From G963663365 sp963663365 (GTDB lineage Bacteria; Hinthialibacterota; Hinthialibacteria; Hinthialibacterales; G963663365), in NCBI GenBank assembly GCA_963663365.2, contig CAXXIH010000008.1, positions 2,356,001 through 2,420,000 of the forward strand: 64,000 nucleotides of DNA. Reading direction: 5' to 3'. The notes under the pieces were generated by a model. That model did not search any database, was not told the origin of the DNA, and was given only the letters and a program-made list of their open reading frames with translations. A program made the translations under genes and the position numbers. Of this stretch, positions 43,335-51,923 are shown piece by piece (the stretch's first letter is position 1; each line of letters begins with the position of its first letter).

Positions 43335-43952
43335 TTAGTGTTCGGAATCACGTGCAAGATGTAGCATTTCGTCCATCATTTCTTTGAAATGAGGACATTT
43401 ATCGTAGACAACTTGAGGATCGAGTTTCTTAAATAAATCTTCACCATAAACCACTTTTTTATAGTCTTTTCCTGTAGATTTACGATAAAACTGATTTAGC
43501 AGTTTCGCTGGCGGAGTATCGAAATCGACATCTTCCGGATTGCGCCTTGTCCGTTGCACATCCTGTTGGATTTCCCTTGGGAATATCGTTGGATCGCTTA
43601 GCAGCCAGGCTTCTGTTTCATGCACAGCGAAAAACTGCCGAAAGCGATCCTCGTCCACTTCATTCTCGAGATGCTTCTTAGCCCATGAAACACGCTGTGC
43701 GGCACTAACTTGATTGGATGGATAAATATCCAACCCATAAAGATCTAAGAGTCCGATGACCGCTATCACATCGGCCTGCTTGAGGTGTAATCTTGCTTTC
43801 TTGGCGGCTTCTTCCATAAATGATTTACAGCCGTTAAAACGTACGATTTGTATGCCGACTCGCCAGTTCAGTCTCGGATCCAGCCAGCGTTTCAAGAATC
43901 CATTCAAGGCCGCTCTCTCTGTTTGCCCCTCCACAAAGAGCACGAATTTCAT
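43335..43952 (-). CDS. DUF4276 TOPRIM-like protein (second component of the ATPase operon)
   Basis: 205 residues from ATG 43952, which overlaps the ATPase stop by 4 bases (ATGA) with GGAGGAG upstream. The family N-terminus FVLFVEGQTERAALNGFLKR contains the conserved Glu of a TOPRIM-like nuclease fold; AVIGLLDLYGLDIYP holds an Asp pair-like element, then FFAVHETEAWLLSDPTIFPR and DPQVVYDKCPHFKEMMDEM. In OLD-family and PARIS-type defence pairs the TOPRIM protein is the effector nuclease activated by the ATPase partner; transferring that role here is inference. Nothing else in the operon has catalytic nuclease motifs. Confidence 0.85.
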   Translation of the reverse strand: MKFVLFVEGQTERAALNGFLKRWLDPRLNWRVGIQIVRFNGCKSFMEEAAKKARLHLKQADVIAVIGLLDLYGLDIYPSNQVSAAQRVSWAKKHLENEVDEDRFRQFFAVHETEAWLLSDPTIFPREIQQDVQRTRRNPEDVDFDTPPAKLLNQFYRKSTGKDYKKVVYGEDLFKKLDPQVVYDKCPHFKEMMDEMLHLARDSEH

Positions 43953-45142
43953 CCCATCTCCTCCAACTCTCCCGACCGGAACAGAGCGCCCAAGGTATAA
44001 TCCTTGAGCCATTCTTCCAGCCGGTCACCCTTCAGCTTCTTTAGAATCGTCTCGCCATCCGACCATTTCATAACCGTGGTGGCCGGTCTTGTGTCGCCAA
44101 ATGCATCCAGAAATTGTGGTGAATGGGTGGTCAAAATCACTTGTGTACGTTGGGAGGCGTCCACGGCATATTCGGCAATAATCGGCAACATGGCCGGATG
44201 CAAACCGGTTTCCGGCTCATCGATGGCAATTAATGGGGGTGGCGAAGGGGCTGCCAGAATCGTCAATAATAATAAGAATCGCAACATCCCGTCTGAAAGA
44301 TCCGCCGCCGACTGCTCCCGTTTCAGTGATTTCCAGCGTACCCGTAGTTGGATACGTTGATCGGCGGCCGGCGGAAAGATCAGCTCATCGAAATCATCCC
44401 CAAAGGCCGCTTTCATGGCTGTATTCACTTCCTGCTTGAAATCCCGATTGTTCGCATAGAGCGTATGCAAAACCGGGATGAGATTCTGCCCGTCGGGATT
44501 GATCCGCTCCTCCATTCGAGTAATAGCAGCTTTGCGGATATCCGCCTCACGATCTACATGGAAGTCGTGATAGATAGCCCAATCAGAAAATTTATTACGC
44601 AAATTGCTAACTTCAAAATTCTCACTTATGGGATATGTATAAAGTGAAAGTATGGATTCACTATAATTCTTGCTATTTAATTCCATTTCTATCACTTCAC
44701 CTTTTTTATCCATTGTTTCAGCCACATCCAATACACGTTGAATAACTGATGCGCATTTAATATTTACGTCAAAATGCGACAATGTTTCATGCATAAAACA
44801 CAACTCGGAGAAAGGGGGAACTGCGGCGAGACTAACTTCATATGCCCATTTGTCAGGTTTTTGATTATTATCAGCTGAAGTTGGATAAGAATCAAAAAAA
44901 AGAATTGTATAATCTATTGGTTGCTCGGCGACTCCATCCCATAATAAAACATCCGAACCGCCGGATTCCTGAACAAAGTCTTTCAACTCCCCCCGGGCGG
45001 AGGCGGCGATCATTTCAAGCAAACGCAGAAGATTGGACTTCCCGGAACCGTTAGGGCCGATAACGACATTCAGAGCCTCCGGCTCCCAGTGGATGTCCTT
45101 AAGCGAACGGAATCCCTTCACATCCAATTGTTGTATCTTCAC
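43949..45142 (-). CDS. AAA-family (RecF/OLD-like, AAA_21) ATPase of a defence-like operon
   Basis: 397 residues from GTG 45142, with GGAG 8 bases upstream and a 4-base overlap (GTGA) with the preceding 40-residue frame. DVKGFRSLKDIHWEPEALNV and Walker A GPNGSGKSNLLRLLEMI open the protein; the signature LSDGMLRFLLLLTILAA, Walker B LIAIDEPETGLHPAMLP and LTTHSPQFLDAF close the ATPase halves. A long insertion (about 75-260) between them lacks motifs. This is the SMC/RecF-like architecture of the sensor ATPases in OLD, PARIS and AbiL-type systems. Followed by DUF4276 with 4-base overlap. Likely detects invading DNA or phage activity (inference). Confidence 0.88.
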   Translation of the reverse strand: MKIQQLDVKGFRSLKDIHWEPEALNVVIGPNGSGKSNLLRLLEMIAASARGELKDFVQESGGSDVLLWDGVAEQPIDYTILFFDSYPTSADNNQKPDKWAYEVSLAAVPPFSELCFMHETLSHFDVNIKCASVIQRVLDVAETMDKKGEVIEMELNSKNYSESILSLYTYPISENFEVSNLRNKFSDWAIYHDFHVDREADIRKAAITRMEERINPDGQNLIPVLHTLYANNRDFKQEVNTAMKAAFGDDFDELIFPPAADQRIQLRVRWKSLKREQSAADLSDGMLRFLLLLTILAAPSPPPLIAIDEPETGLHPAMLPIIAEYAVDASQRTQVILTTHSPQFLDAFGDTRPATTVMKWSDGETILKKLKGDRLEEWLKDYTLGALFRSGELEEMG

Positions 45143-45261
45143 CGAGCGGTCTCCACAGCGTACTTTAAGTGATACACATTTATCCTTGGCAGGCGCACAA
45201 CATCGATTTGCGGTTCAAATGAAGTTCCTGTCGATTCATCACGTTGCCAAAGGACACTCAA
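45139..45261 (-). CDS. Small 40-residue ORF leading the AAA/DUF4276 operon
   Basis: TTG 45261 to TGA 45139, translated MSVLWQRDESTGTSFEPQID, then VVRLPRINVYHLKYAVETAR. The stop overlaps the ATPase GTG by 4 bases (GTGA), the same coupling as between the two following genes, which argues that it is real. Its start is uncertain: no strong ribosome site, and the frame is closed upstream by TAG. In a neighbouring frame, MNIRQPILNRNLRAISCYGS and then MTVILVESLFECPLAT lie upstream (ATG 45363), so the gene may be longer and frameshifted near 45265. No family recognised. Confidence 0.4.
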   Translation of the reverse strand: MSVLWQRDESTGTSFEPQIDVVRLPRINVYHLKYAVETAR

Positions 45262-45488
45262 AGAGAGATTCTACCAAAATCACCGTCATAGAGCCATAAC
45301 AAGATATGGCCCGTAAATTACGGTTTAAAATGGGCTGGCGGATATTCATAGTTCCATATCGAACGCTTGGACTACTTGCGGCTCCGTAATCTCCTACAGT
45401 TACCATGTTAGACTATCTTTCGCTGATATCTGAACGGCGGTCTGATGTGCCGTCTTGTATTTGAACACCCCATCAGGAGAATTTTCCT
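45262..45488. other. Divergent upstream region of the defence-like operon and the FG-GAP gene
   Basis: The left part holds the possible frameshifted extension described for the 40-residue ORF. The remaining sequence has no recognised element, and no clear promoter was identified for either direction. Confidence 0.3.
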
Positions 45489-47405
45489 ATGTTTCGAAAC
45501 TTCATTGCCTTAACGATATTTGTCGCAGTTATTTCAATCTGTATGCCGAGTGTCGCCTTGGAGCGCATGCAACATAACAATCCTGGCCTTGCCGTAGATT
45601 TAGGTGTCGGGCTTTGGGCTTTTCCATTGCCGATGGATTACGATGGCGACGGTGACAACGACCTGCTGGTGATGACACCGGATAAGCCCTACAACGGCTT
45701 GTATTACTTTGAAAACGACGAAGGAAATGTCAAATACCCTGTCTTCAAACCTGGAATCCGTCTGGGCGGCGGAGGCAGAAATGTGCAGATTTCTTATGTA
45801 GATGGCGGATACAAAATTCTCACCCCGGGCAAAGAGCATCCCGATTTCAAAACCAATGGACTCGAAGGCGGCATTCCGTTCCCTTATGAACAAAAATTCT
45901 TTGCCGGACGTTCCAACCATTGGCGTCTGGTCGATTACGATGGAGACGGCGTTCTGGATTTGATCGTGGGCGCAAGCGATTGGCGCGAGTACGGCTGGGA
46001 TAACGCTTACAACGAAAAAGGCGAGTGGACCAACGGTCCGCTGCATGCAAATATCTACTTCATTAAGAACAACGGAAACAATGACAAGCCAGAGTACAGC
46101 GAGCCCGTCAAAATCAAGGCTGGCGGAGAAGTCATCGATGTTTATGGAATGCCCTCCCCCAACTTTGCAGATTGGGACAATGATGGCGACCTGGATTTAA
46201 TCTGCGGCGAGTTCTTGGACCGCTTTACTTATTTTGAAAATACCGGCTCACGCACCGAACCCAGTTATGCCAAGGGCCGTTTTCTCGAATACAAAGGCCA
46301 GACCATCAAGATGGACCTGGAGATGATCATCCCCATCGCCATCGACTGGGATAAGGATGGCGACACCGATCTCGTGGTCGGGCAAGAGGACGGCCGTGTG
46401 GCCCTGGTCGAAAACACCGGGAAGTTCCGGAAAAGCATGCCGGTATTCCTACCCCCGAAATTCTTCCAGCAAGAAGCCACCAACGTCAAATTCGGAGCGC
46501 TTGTCACCCCCTACAGCTGCGATTGGGACGGCGACGGTGATGAGGATCTGGTTTGTGGCAACACAGCTGGATATATCGGCTTCATCGAGAACCTAGACGG
46601 TGGCAATCCTCCCCGTTGGGCCGCTCCGGTCTGCCTCGAGGCGGATGGCGAGGTCATCCACATTCAGGCCGGCCCCAACGGTTCCATCCAAGGCCCCGCA
46701 GAGGCCAAATGGGGCTATACCGTGCTGAATGTCGCCGATTGGAACCATGACGGACTCCTGGATATCGTTATCAATTCGATCTGGGGCAAGGTGCTTTGGT
46801 ACGAGAACATTGGGACAAAACAAGCCCCCAAACTCAAAGCAGCCCAGCCTATCGAAGTGGAATGGACAGGCGCTACACCCAAGCCGGCATGGAACTGGTG
46901 GAATCCGGAAGGAAACAATTTGGTCACCCAATGGCGCACCACACCCGTAATATATGATTTAAATGAAGACGGTTTAAATGATTTAATCATGCTCGATCAT
47001 GAAGGTTATCTAAACTTCTTTGAACGAAAAAAAGAAGACGGTAAATTAAAACTATTACCCGGAAAAAGAATTTTCCAAAATGAAAACGGAGAACCATTGC
47101 GCCTAAACGAAAATGAAGCCGGCAAAAGCGGACGCAAAAAACTAACCTTGGTCGATTGGGACCAGGATGGTCAATTGGATATCCTTATTAATAGCTACAA
47201 CATCGACTTCATGCGTAACATCGCCGATAAAAAAGGCGAATACAAATTTAAGAACATGGATAAAGTCGATGAGCTCCGCTTGGCAGGCCATACGACTTGT
47301 CCAACTATCGTTGACTGGGATAAAAATGGAATTCCCGATCTATTGGTCGGCGCCGAAGATGGACACTTCTACTTCCTGAAGAATCCCAAAGCCGACGGCA
47401 AGTAA
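45489..47405 (+). CDS. Secreted FG-GAP/VCBS-repeat beta-propeller protein
   Basis: 638 residues, signal peptide (LTIFVAVISICMPSVALE). The body is built of repeated calcium-binding segments: DYDGDGDNDLLVM, DYDGDGVLDLIVG, DWDNDGDLDLICG, DWDKDGDTDLVVG, DWDGDGDEDLVCG, DWNHDGLLDIVIN, DWDQDGQLDILIN and DWDKNGIPDLLVG, about eight or nine blades, the FG-GAP/VCBS pattern. Such proteins are integrin-alpha-like propellers on the cell surface or outside. GGAG precedes ATG 45489 at about 10 bases. No partner gene nearby. Probably adhesion or polymer binding. Confidence 0.88.
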   Translation: MFRNFIALTIFVAVISICMPSVALERMQHNNPGLAVDLGVGLWAFPLPMDYDGDGDNDLLVMTPDKPYNGLYYFENDEGNVKYPVFKPGIRLGGGGRNVQISYVDGGYKILTPGKEHPDFKTNGLEGGIPFPYEQKFFAGRSNHWRLVDYDGDGVLDLIVGASDWREYGWDNAYNEKGEWTNGPLHANIYFIKNNGNNDKPEYSEPVKIKAGGEVIDVYGMPSPNFADWDNDGDLDLICGEFLDRFTYFENTGSRTEPSYAKGRFLEYKGQTIKMDLEMIIPIAIDWDKDGDTDLVVGQEDGRVALVENTGKFRKSMPVFLPPKFFQQEATNVKFGALVTPYSCDWDGDGDEDLVCGNTAGYIGFIENLDGGNPPRWAAPVCLEADGEVIHIQAGPNGSIQGPAEAKWGYTVLNVADWNHDGLLDIVINSIWGKVLWYENIGTKQAPKLKAAQPIEVEWTGATPKPAWNWWNPEGNNLVTQWRTTPVIYDLNEDGLNDLIMLDHEGYLNFFERKKEDGKLKLLPGKRIFQNENGEPLRLNENEAGKSGRKKLTLVDWDQDGQLDILINSYNIDFMRNIADKKGEYKFKNMDKVDELRLAGHTTCPTIVDWDKNGIPDLLVGAEDGHFYFLKNPKADGK

Positions 47406-47802
47406 ACCGCGTATCCAATCAGGTAAAAGCATTCGCAACCGTCCGTAAATTTTTCTGACATTTTGCAGGTGTCAATTGTTGTCGCCTTAGATGGGAAAAA
47501 CTTGCCCGGCAAATCTCAAATTGGGACAGTGGATGCCCTGTGCAATAAAATTATTTCCAAACCTATTGTCTGCAAGCGATGTTTAAGCGATTTGCCAAAC
47601 TCGATTGGATAAGTCCAGAACTCCTTAAAATAGCAAGAGTTACGAAATAGACCGGAAATCGTTCATTTACAGTGTAACAGAAAGACCGCACAAAAAATGC
47701 GAATTAATTGGTGGGTTTTGTCGTCATGAACCTTGAGATTGGCTATAATGTTTTCTTGGTGGCAGCAACAATGAAACATAAAGAACAACGGAGGGCCACC
47801 TT
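47406..47802. other. Intergenic region between the FG-GAP and STAS genes
   Basis: A good -10 box TATAAT lies at 47744-47749, 54 bases before the STAS start, probably its promoter. A 48-codon plus-strand frame (GTG 47469: VSIVVALDGKNLPG ... CKRC) is mildly protein-like but has no ribosome site. Nothing else recognised. Confidence 0.35.
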
Positions 47803-48198
47803 ATGCCGATAACGTACGCTGAAACTGAAAAGGCCTTCATTCTCTACATCAACGAAACGGAGTTAACCGACGAGCTGCATTTCGATCTCGATCATGCATT
47901 CGCGCGTTCTTTCCGTAAGGACTACCGTCATATCATTCTCGATCTGACCGGTGCGGAGACAATGAACTCGATGTTCATCTCAATCTTGATGAACACGTTT
48001 ATCCAACTCCGCGAAATCGACGGTGACATGACATTGGTCGGAGTAAGTGAGAACGTCCATCGTTTGTTACGGATCGTTCGGCTGCATACGGTTTTCAAAA
48101 TTCACGAATCCGTTGATGAAGCGATCGCGGGAATTGCAAAAGAAGATGAAGAGCAATTCCAAACAGCTGCTCCCGCGACCGTAATGGCTCATTCGTAA
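47803..48198 (+). CDS. STAS-domain protein (anti-sigma factor antagonist-like)
   Basis: 131 residues. The fold fits STAS: FILYINETELTDELHFDLDH, then DYRHIILDLTGAETMNSMFI, where a Ser sits at the position phosphorylated in SpoIIAA/RsbV, and DGDMTLVGVSENVHRLLRIV followed by VFKIHESVDEAIAGI. The Ser context (MNSMFISIL rather than IDSSGLG) is not classical, so control by a kinase is uncertain. Partner anti-sigma factor not found nearby. GGAGG 8 bases upstream. A terminator follows. Confidence 0.8.
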   Translation: MPITYAETEKAFILYINETELTDELHFDLDHAFARSFRKDYRHIILDLTGAETMNSMFISILMNTFIQLREIDGDMTLVGVSENVHRLLRIVRLHTVFKIHESVDEAIAGIAKEDEEQFQTAAPATVMAHS

Positions 48199-48238
48199 CA
48201 AATGTAATCTTGAACAAAAACGGTTATAATTAAATTTG

Positions 48239-48265
48239 AAAGCCCGGTTATGCCGGGCTTTTTAT
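48239..48265 (+). terminator. Strong intrinsic terminator after the STAS gene
   Basis: AAAGCCCGG (48239-48247), loop TTATG, CCGGGCTTT (48253-48261) and a T-rich run TTTATTT. Between the convergent STAS and tsaD genes; could work in both directions because an A-rich run precedes it. Confidence 0.85.
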
Positions 48266-48317
48266 TTCATCGTTGAATTCACAATTAGAATTTAATTCAA
48301 TCTAAAATCAGGTTCGT

Positions 48318-49322
48318 TCAAGATACGGAACGGCGCGATGTCGAGAACGCTCCGGCATCGAGCGGTGAACGCTCGCCGGATGCAAGCCGGTGATAGCCCG
48401 CACCGGCGACCATCACTCCATTATCCATAGCCAAAGCCAAAGGAGCGGGTGTGAAGACATAACCATGATCTGCACAGGCGGATTCCAAAGCACCTCGCAA
48501 GGCACGGTTGGCCGCAACACCCCCCGAAAGCGTTACATGCTTCAAATTCGCATGCGCACAAGCATCGAGAACCCGGCTTGTGAGCAATTCTGCCACAACA
48601 CGCTGAAAAGCAGAGGCTACACATGCTGGCTCGTATCCGCCTTTTTGGACAATGCGCGCCACAGCAGACTTGAGACCTGAAAGTGAGAAGTCAAACGGAC
48701 GCTCTGTCTTGGGGGTGGGGAGTTCCGGGAAGGGCCCTTGGGCCTCCCTGGCCGCCCGCTCTATAGCCGGACCACCGGGATAGCCAAGACCCAATAGCTT
48801 CGCCACTTTGTCAAAAGCCTCCCCTACAGCATCGTCCAACGTCTCGCCCATAGACTCAAAATCCGTCCAGCTGCGAACGACATAGAGCGAGGTATGACCT
48901 CCGGATACCAGCAGGGCTAAATGAGGAAAGACTACGCTGTCTTCACAATCAGAAGCAGCAAACCGTGTGGAATACAGATGGGCTTCCAGGTGATGAATTC
49001 CAATCGCTGTGATTCCAAGCCCATAGGCTAGGCTCTTGGCGAAATTCAGCCCTACTAACAACGAGCCGATCAGCCCCGGACCTTGGGTGTAGGCTATACC
49101 ATCGATGTCTGTGTACGACAGATTCGATTCACGCAGAATCCCATCGACTAAAGGTGCGATACGTTCCGAATGGCAACGTGAAGCAACCTCGGGTACAACT
49201 CCCCCAAACCGGGCATGAAGATCGTCTTGACGGCTGGTGGCCTCAGCAACAATCCGGGCGCCGTCTTCAACCAATGCAACGCCCGTATCATCGCAGGACG
49301 TCTCAATTCCCAAGACGAGCAA
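48318..49322 (-). CDS. tsaD: tRNA N6-adenosine threonylcarbamoyltransferase
   Basis: 334 residues with TTG 49322 (MLVLGIETSCDDTGVALVED), which fits the usual N-terminus and has AAGGGGG 7 bases upstream; TTG 49337 is an alternative. Forms t6A37 in ANN-decoding tRNAs with TsaB and TsaE. Metal ligands: HHLEAHLYS near residue 110, LVSGGHTSLYVV near 140; PGGPAIERAARE near 185; NLKHVTLSGGVAANRALR near 260 and ALAMDNGVMVAGAG near 300 are further family motifs. It overlaps the ctpA stop by 20 bases, so it follows the envC-ctpA operon in the same transcript. Confidence 0.95.
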   Translation of the reverse strand: MLVLGIETSCDDTGVALVEDGARIVAEATSRQDDLHARFGGVVPEVASRCHSERIAPLVDGILRESNLSYTDIDGIAYTQGPGLIGSLLVGLNFAKSLAYGLGITAIGIHHLEAHLYSTRFAASDCEDSVVFPHLALLVSGGHTSLYVVRSWTDFESMGETLDDAVGEAFDKVAKLLGLGYPGGPAIERAAREAQGPFPELPTPKTERPFDFSLSGLKSAVARIVQKGGYEPACVASAFQRVVAELLTSRVLDACAHANLKHVTLSGGVAANRALRGALESACADHGYVFTPAPLALAMDNGVMVAGAGYHRLASGERSPLDAGAFSTSRRSVS

Positions 49323-50709
49323 GTCCGCCCCCTTCAAGCATGCCCCGGCGTGTTACGCGGGCTGAATTGAGATGTTGATAGGCACAATACAACTCTAAAT
49401 CATAAAGTTCATCTTGATCATCGCCATTGCCATCCGCCTCCGTGAAAATCTCTTGCACGGTGACATCCTCTTCCGGCTCCGGCAGACGCAGATCTGTGGC
49501 AATCATCCGGCCCGGCAATTTCCCATAGAGCCCATCCAGACGGATCGCAACATGCTGCGCCGGTGTTACAGGAGCGAGTACATCCGGTAAAACACCTTTC
49601 ATATCGTGAATGGAACGCTCCAACGGCGTGTAATACTTGGCGGTCGTCAGTTTCAGCTGGGCTCCTTCCAGGCTTTCAAGAGGGATTAAGGTCTGAACAG
49701 AACCTTTTCCGTAAGTACGCCCCTCTTTATCTGAAGGTCCGCCGCCCGATCCGACAATAATTCCTCGTTTCCAATCCTGCACACACCCCGCCACAATTTC
49801 CGAGGCACTGGCCGTATACTCATCGACCAAAACAGCTAGCAGGAAATCTCCCAATGGATCGTTCTCGGATGTGTAATTCTTAACCATACCCTGACGTGCG
49901 CGGTAGCTCACAATCAGTTTGTCTTTTTCGATAAAAAGATCGCAGACTTTGACGGCAACGTCCAAAAGGCCGCCAAAATTGCCCCGTAGATCCAGAACCA
50001 ACCCGTCCATCCCCCTGTTCTGCAGTTCGGTGATTTTCCCGGCAAGTTCTTCGGCCGCATCCATCGTGAAATCTTCCAGACGAACATAACCCGTCCGCGT
50101 ATCCAACATTTTCGCCGTATCTTTATTGATCGCATCCGGATGAATAAAGCCCCGCTTTACCGGAATTGTCAAAAATTCATGCTGCCCGCGCCGCGCAACC
50201 TTTAGATTTACAACCGTGCCGGAAGGGCCTTTGAGCCGTTTGGTGGCCTCAAACAGACTCATATTCAAAGTGCTCTCACCTTCAACCTCGATAATCCGGT
50301 CCTCGGTCTTTAGACCAGCGGCTTCCGCGGGCGTTCCGGGTAAAACCTGAGTAACCGTGAGCCAACCGCGCACCGATCCAATCTCAATACCCAGCCCTTG
50401 GAACTCACCTTGAGTCTGATCGTTAAACTCTTTGGCCTCATCCGGCTCCAAGTAAACGCTGTGTTTATCGAGCGAACTTACCATGCCTTTAATAGCAGCG
50501 GTAAACAGTTCTTCGGGAGACACACGGTCTTCGTCGACATAATTTATTTCGATTTCATGCATGACATCTTGCAGAAGTTTTGTCCCCTTTAACTTCCGGT
50601 CGAGCAGGTCTTGTGCCGATACAACTGTATGGACACCTAACACGAGACTGCCAAGAATCATGGCGGCAAAAACAGTCATCAACCATACCATTCGACGATT
50701 GGACTTCAT
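49303..50709 (-). CDS. ctpA: S41 carboxyl-terminal processing peptidase with PDZ domain
   Basis: 468 residues, signal/anchor at the N-terminus (WLMTVFAAMILGSLVLGVHT). PDZ domain at about 95-185 (QGLGIEIGSVRGWLTVTQVL, GTPAEAAGLKTEDRIIEVEG). Catalytic part: GMDGLVLDLRGNFGGLLDVA, VDEYTASASEIVAGCVQDWK with the nucleophile Ser near residue 300 and the Lys in EGRTYGKGSVQTLIPL about 25 residues later. CtpA-type periplasmic proteases turn over or activate cell-wall enzymes. ATG 50709 overlaps the preceding TGA by 4 bases (ATGA). In many bacteria the gene follows envC as here. Confidence 0.93.
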   Translation of the reverse strand: MKSNRRMVWLMTVFAAMILGSLVLGVHTVVSAQDLLDRKLKGTKLLQDVMHEIEINYVDEDRVSPEELFTAAIKGMVSSLDKHSVYLEPDEAKEFNDQTQGEFQGLGIEIGSVRGWLTVTQVLPGTPAEAAGLKTEDRIIEVEGESTLNMSLFEATKRLKGPSGTVVNLKVARRGQHEFLTIPVKRGFIHPDAINKDTAKMLDTRTGYVRLEDFTMDAAEELAGKITELQNRGMDGLVLDLRGNFGGLLDVAVKVCDLFIEKDKLIVSYRARQGMVKNYTSENDPLGDFLLAVLVDEYTASASEIVAGCVQDWKRGIIVGSGGGPSDKEGRTYGKGSVQTLIPLESLEGAQLKLTTAKYYTPLERSIHDMKGVLPDVLAPVTPAQHVAIRLDGLYGKLPGRMIATDLRLPEPEEDVTVQEIFTEADGNGDDQDELYDLELYCAYQHLNSARVTRRGMLEGGGLARLGN

Positions 50710-51911
50710 GGTTTTGTCCCTTCTGACACTTCAAATGCTTTCAAATCGGATCCCAGCCACGGCATAGGATCGATGGCTTCGTTATTCTTACGAATCTCAA
50801 AATGAAGGATCGACCTTGCGGTCGCCCCCAGCGTTCGGGTTTCTTCGACCGCGCCTAAAAGCTGGCCCGCTTTGATGAGTTGATCCTGATGCAGTTCCTG
50901 AGAAACCACATTCCCATAGACGGTAACATAACCGTCGCCGTGATTCAGAGCCACAATATCTCCATATTCAGGAAGAAATCCCGTAAAGAGAACTTGTCCA
51001 TCAGCGACTGCACGAACCGGCGCATCACCAGCGGTTTCAATATCCAGACCGAGAATTTGAATCGTAACTTCCGAATCGGGCAACTTATAGGGACCGAAAC
51101 CGCGCAATATTTGACCGGTTACGGGCGGCGATAGACGGCCTTCCAGGTTGGTGAACGCTGTTCCCGGCACAAACGCCCCGCTCTTTACATTGCCGTGGCT
51201 GCGGCGCTCTTGCTTTTCGGTTTCACGCCGGTCAATTGTCCGCAATGCTTGATCTAAAGCACGCGCCCGATCCTGTAAACGTTTCAGTTCGGCGCTTATA
51301 ACAATTTGCCGTTGAGTACGGTCGGCAAGTTTGCCGGTATCCTGCGTCAATCGCTCTTCAAGACTTTCTTTAATTGCCTGTTCATTGGGCATGTACTTGT
51401 TAATAATCCGCTGCTGATACTGCAAAGCAGCTTGCAGTAATTCATGAACAGTCCGTTCCTCTGCTTGGCGGCGGGTTAAATCTCCATAAACTTCACGGGC
51501 CATTGCCGTGGCATTCATATGTCGGCCGCGGCCAAGAATTTCGCTCTCGCCCAAACGTGGCTGAGCGGCAGAGAAACCCGCATTGAGGATTGCTAATTTT
51601 TGTTCTAGTTCGGTGCGTATTTCCGTTAACCGCTGTTTGAATTCATCTGATTCTTTGCGCGAACTTTCCAGATTGATTTCGTACCGCTGGAGTTGCACAT
51701 CAATCCCGCCAAGGCTCTTATTCTTCTGCTCAACGGATGATTCCAAACGTTCCCGCTCACTCTGAAGACGCTGCAATTCTTTTTTGCGTTCGGCAATTTC
51801 ACGATTAAGTTCACGTTCGCCATCGCCGGATTCAGCATGTAAACCGGCGGCGAACGCGAGAACCGCATAGACAGCGGCGTAAAATGAAGCACGGGACTTT
51901 TTTCGTATCAT
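50706..51911 (-). CDS. EnvC-like murein hydrolase activator (degenerate LytM/M23 domain)
   Basis: 401 residues. Signal peptide (AVYAVLAFAAGLHAE), then a long coiled coil (about 30-260, ERLESSVEQKNKSLGGIDVQ and more) and a C-terminal LytM domain with RAVADGQVLFTGFLPEYGDI, VALNHGDGYVTVYGN and ILHFEIRKNNEAIDPMPWL. Zinc ligands are lost: the H-x-G-x-D segment reads LGLDIE, and the H-x-H pair keeps only one His, as in E. coli EnvC (LYFEIRR). It should therefore activate amidases rather than cut peptidoglycan itself. It is preceded by the FtsX-like gene and followed by ctpA. Confidence 0.88.
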   Translation of the reverse strand: MIRKKSRASFYAAVYAVLAFAAGLHAESGDGERELNREIAERKKELQRLQSERERLESSVEQKNKSLGGIDVQLQRYEINLESSRKESDEFKQRLTEIRTELEQKLAILNAGFSAAQPRLGESEILGRGRHMNATAMAREVYGDLTRRQAEERTVHELLQAALQYQQRIINKYMPNEQAIKESLEERLTQDTGKLADRTQRQIVISAELKRLQDRARALDQALRTIDRRETEKQERRSHGNVKSGAFVPGTAFTNLEGRLSPPVTGQILRGFGPYKLPDSEVTIQILGLDIETAGDAPVRAVADGQVLFTGFLPEYGDIVALNHGDGYVTVYGNVVSQELHQDQLIKAGQLLGAVEETRTLGATARSILHFEIRKNNEAIDPMPWLGSDLKAFEVSEGTKP

Positions 51912-51923
51912 GAGAATCGGATG

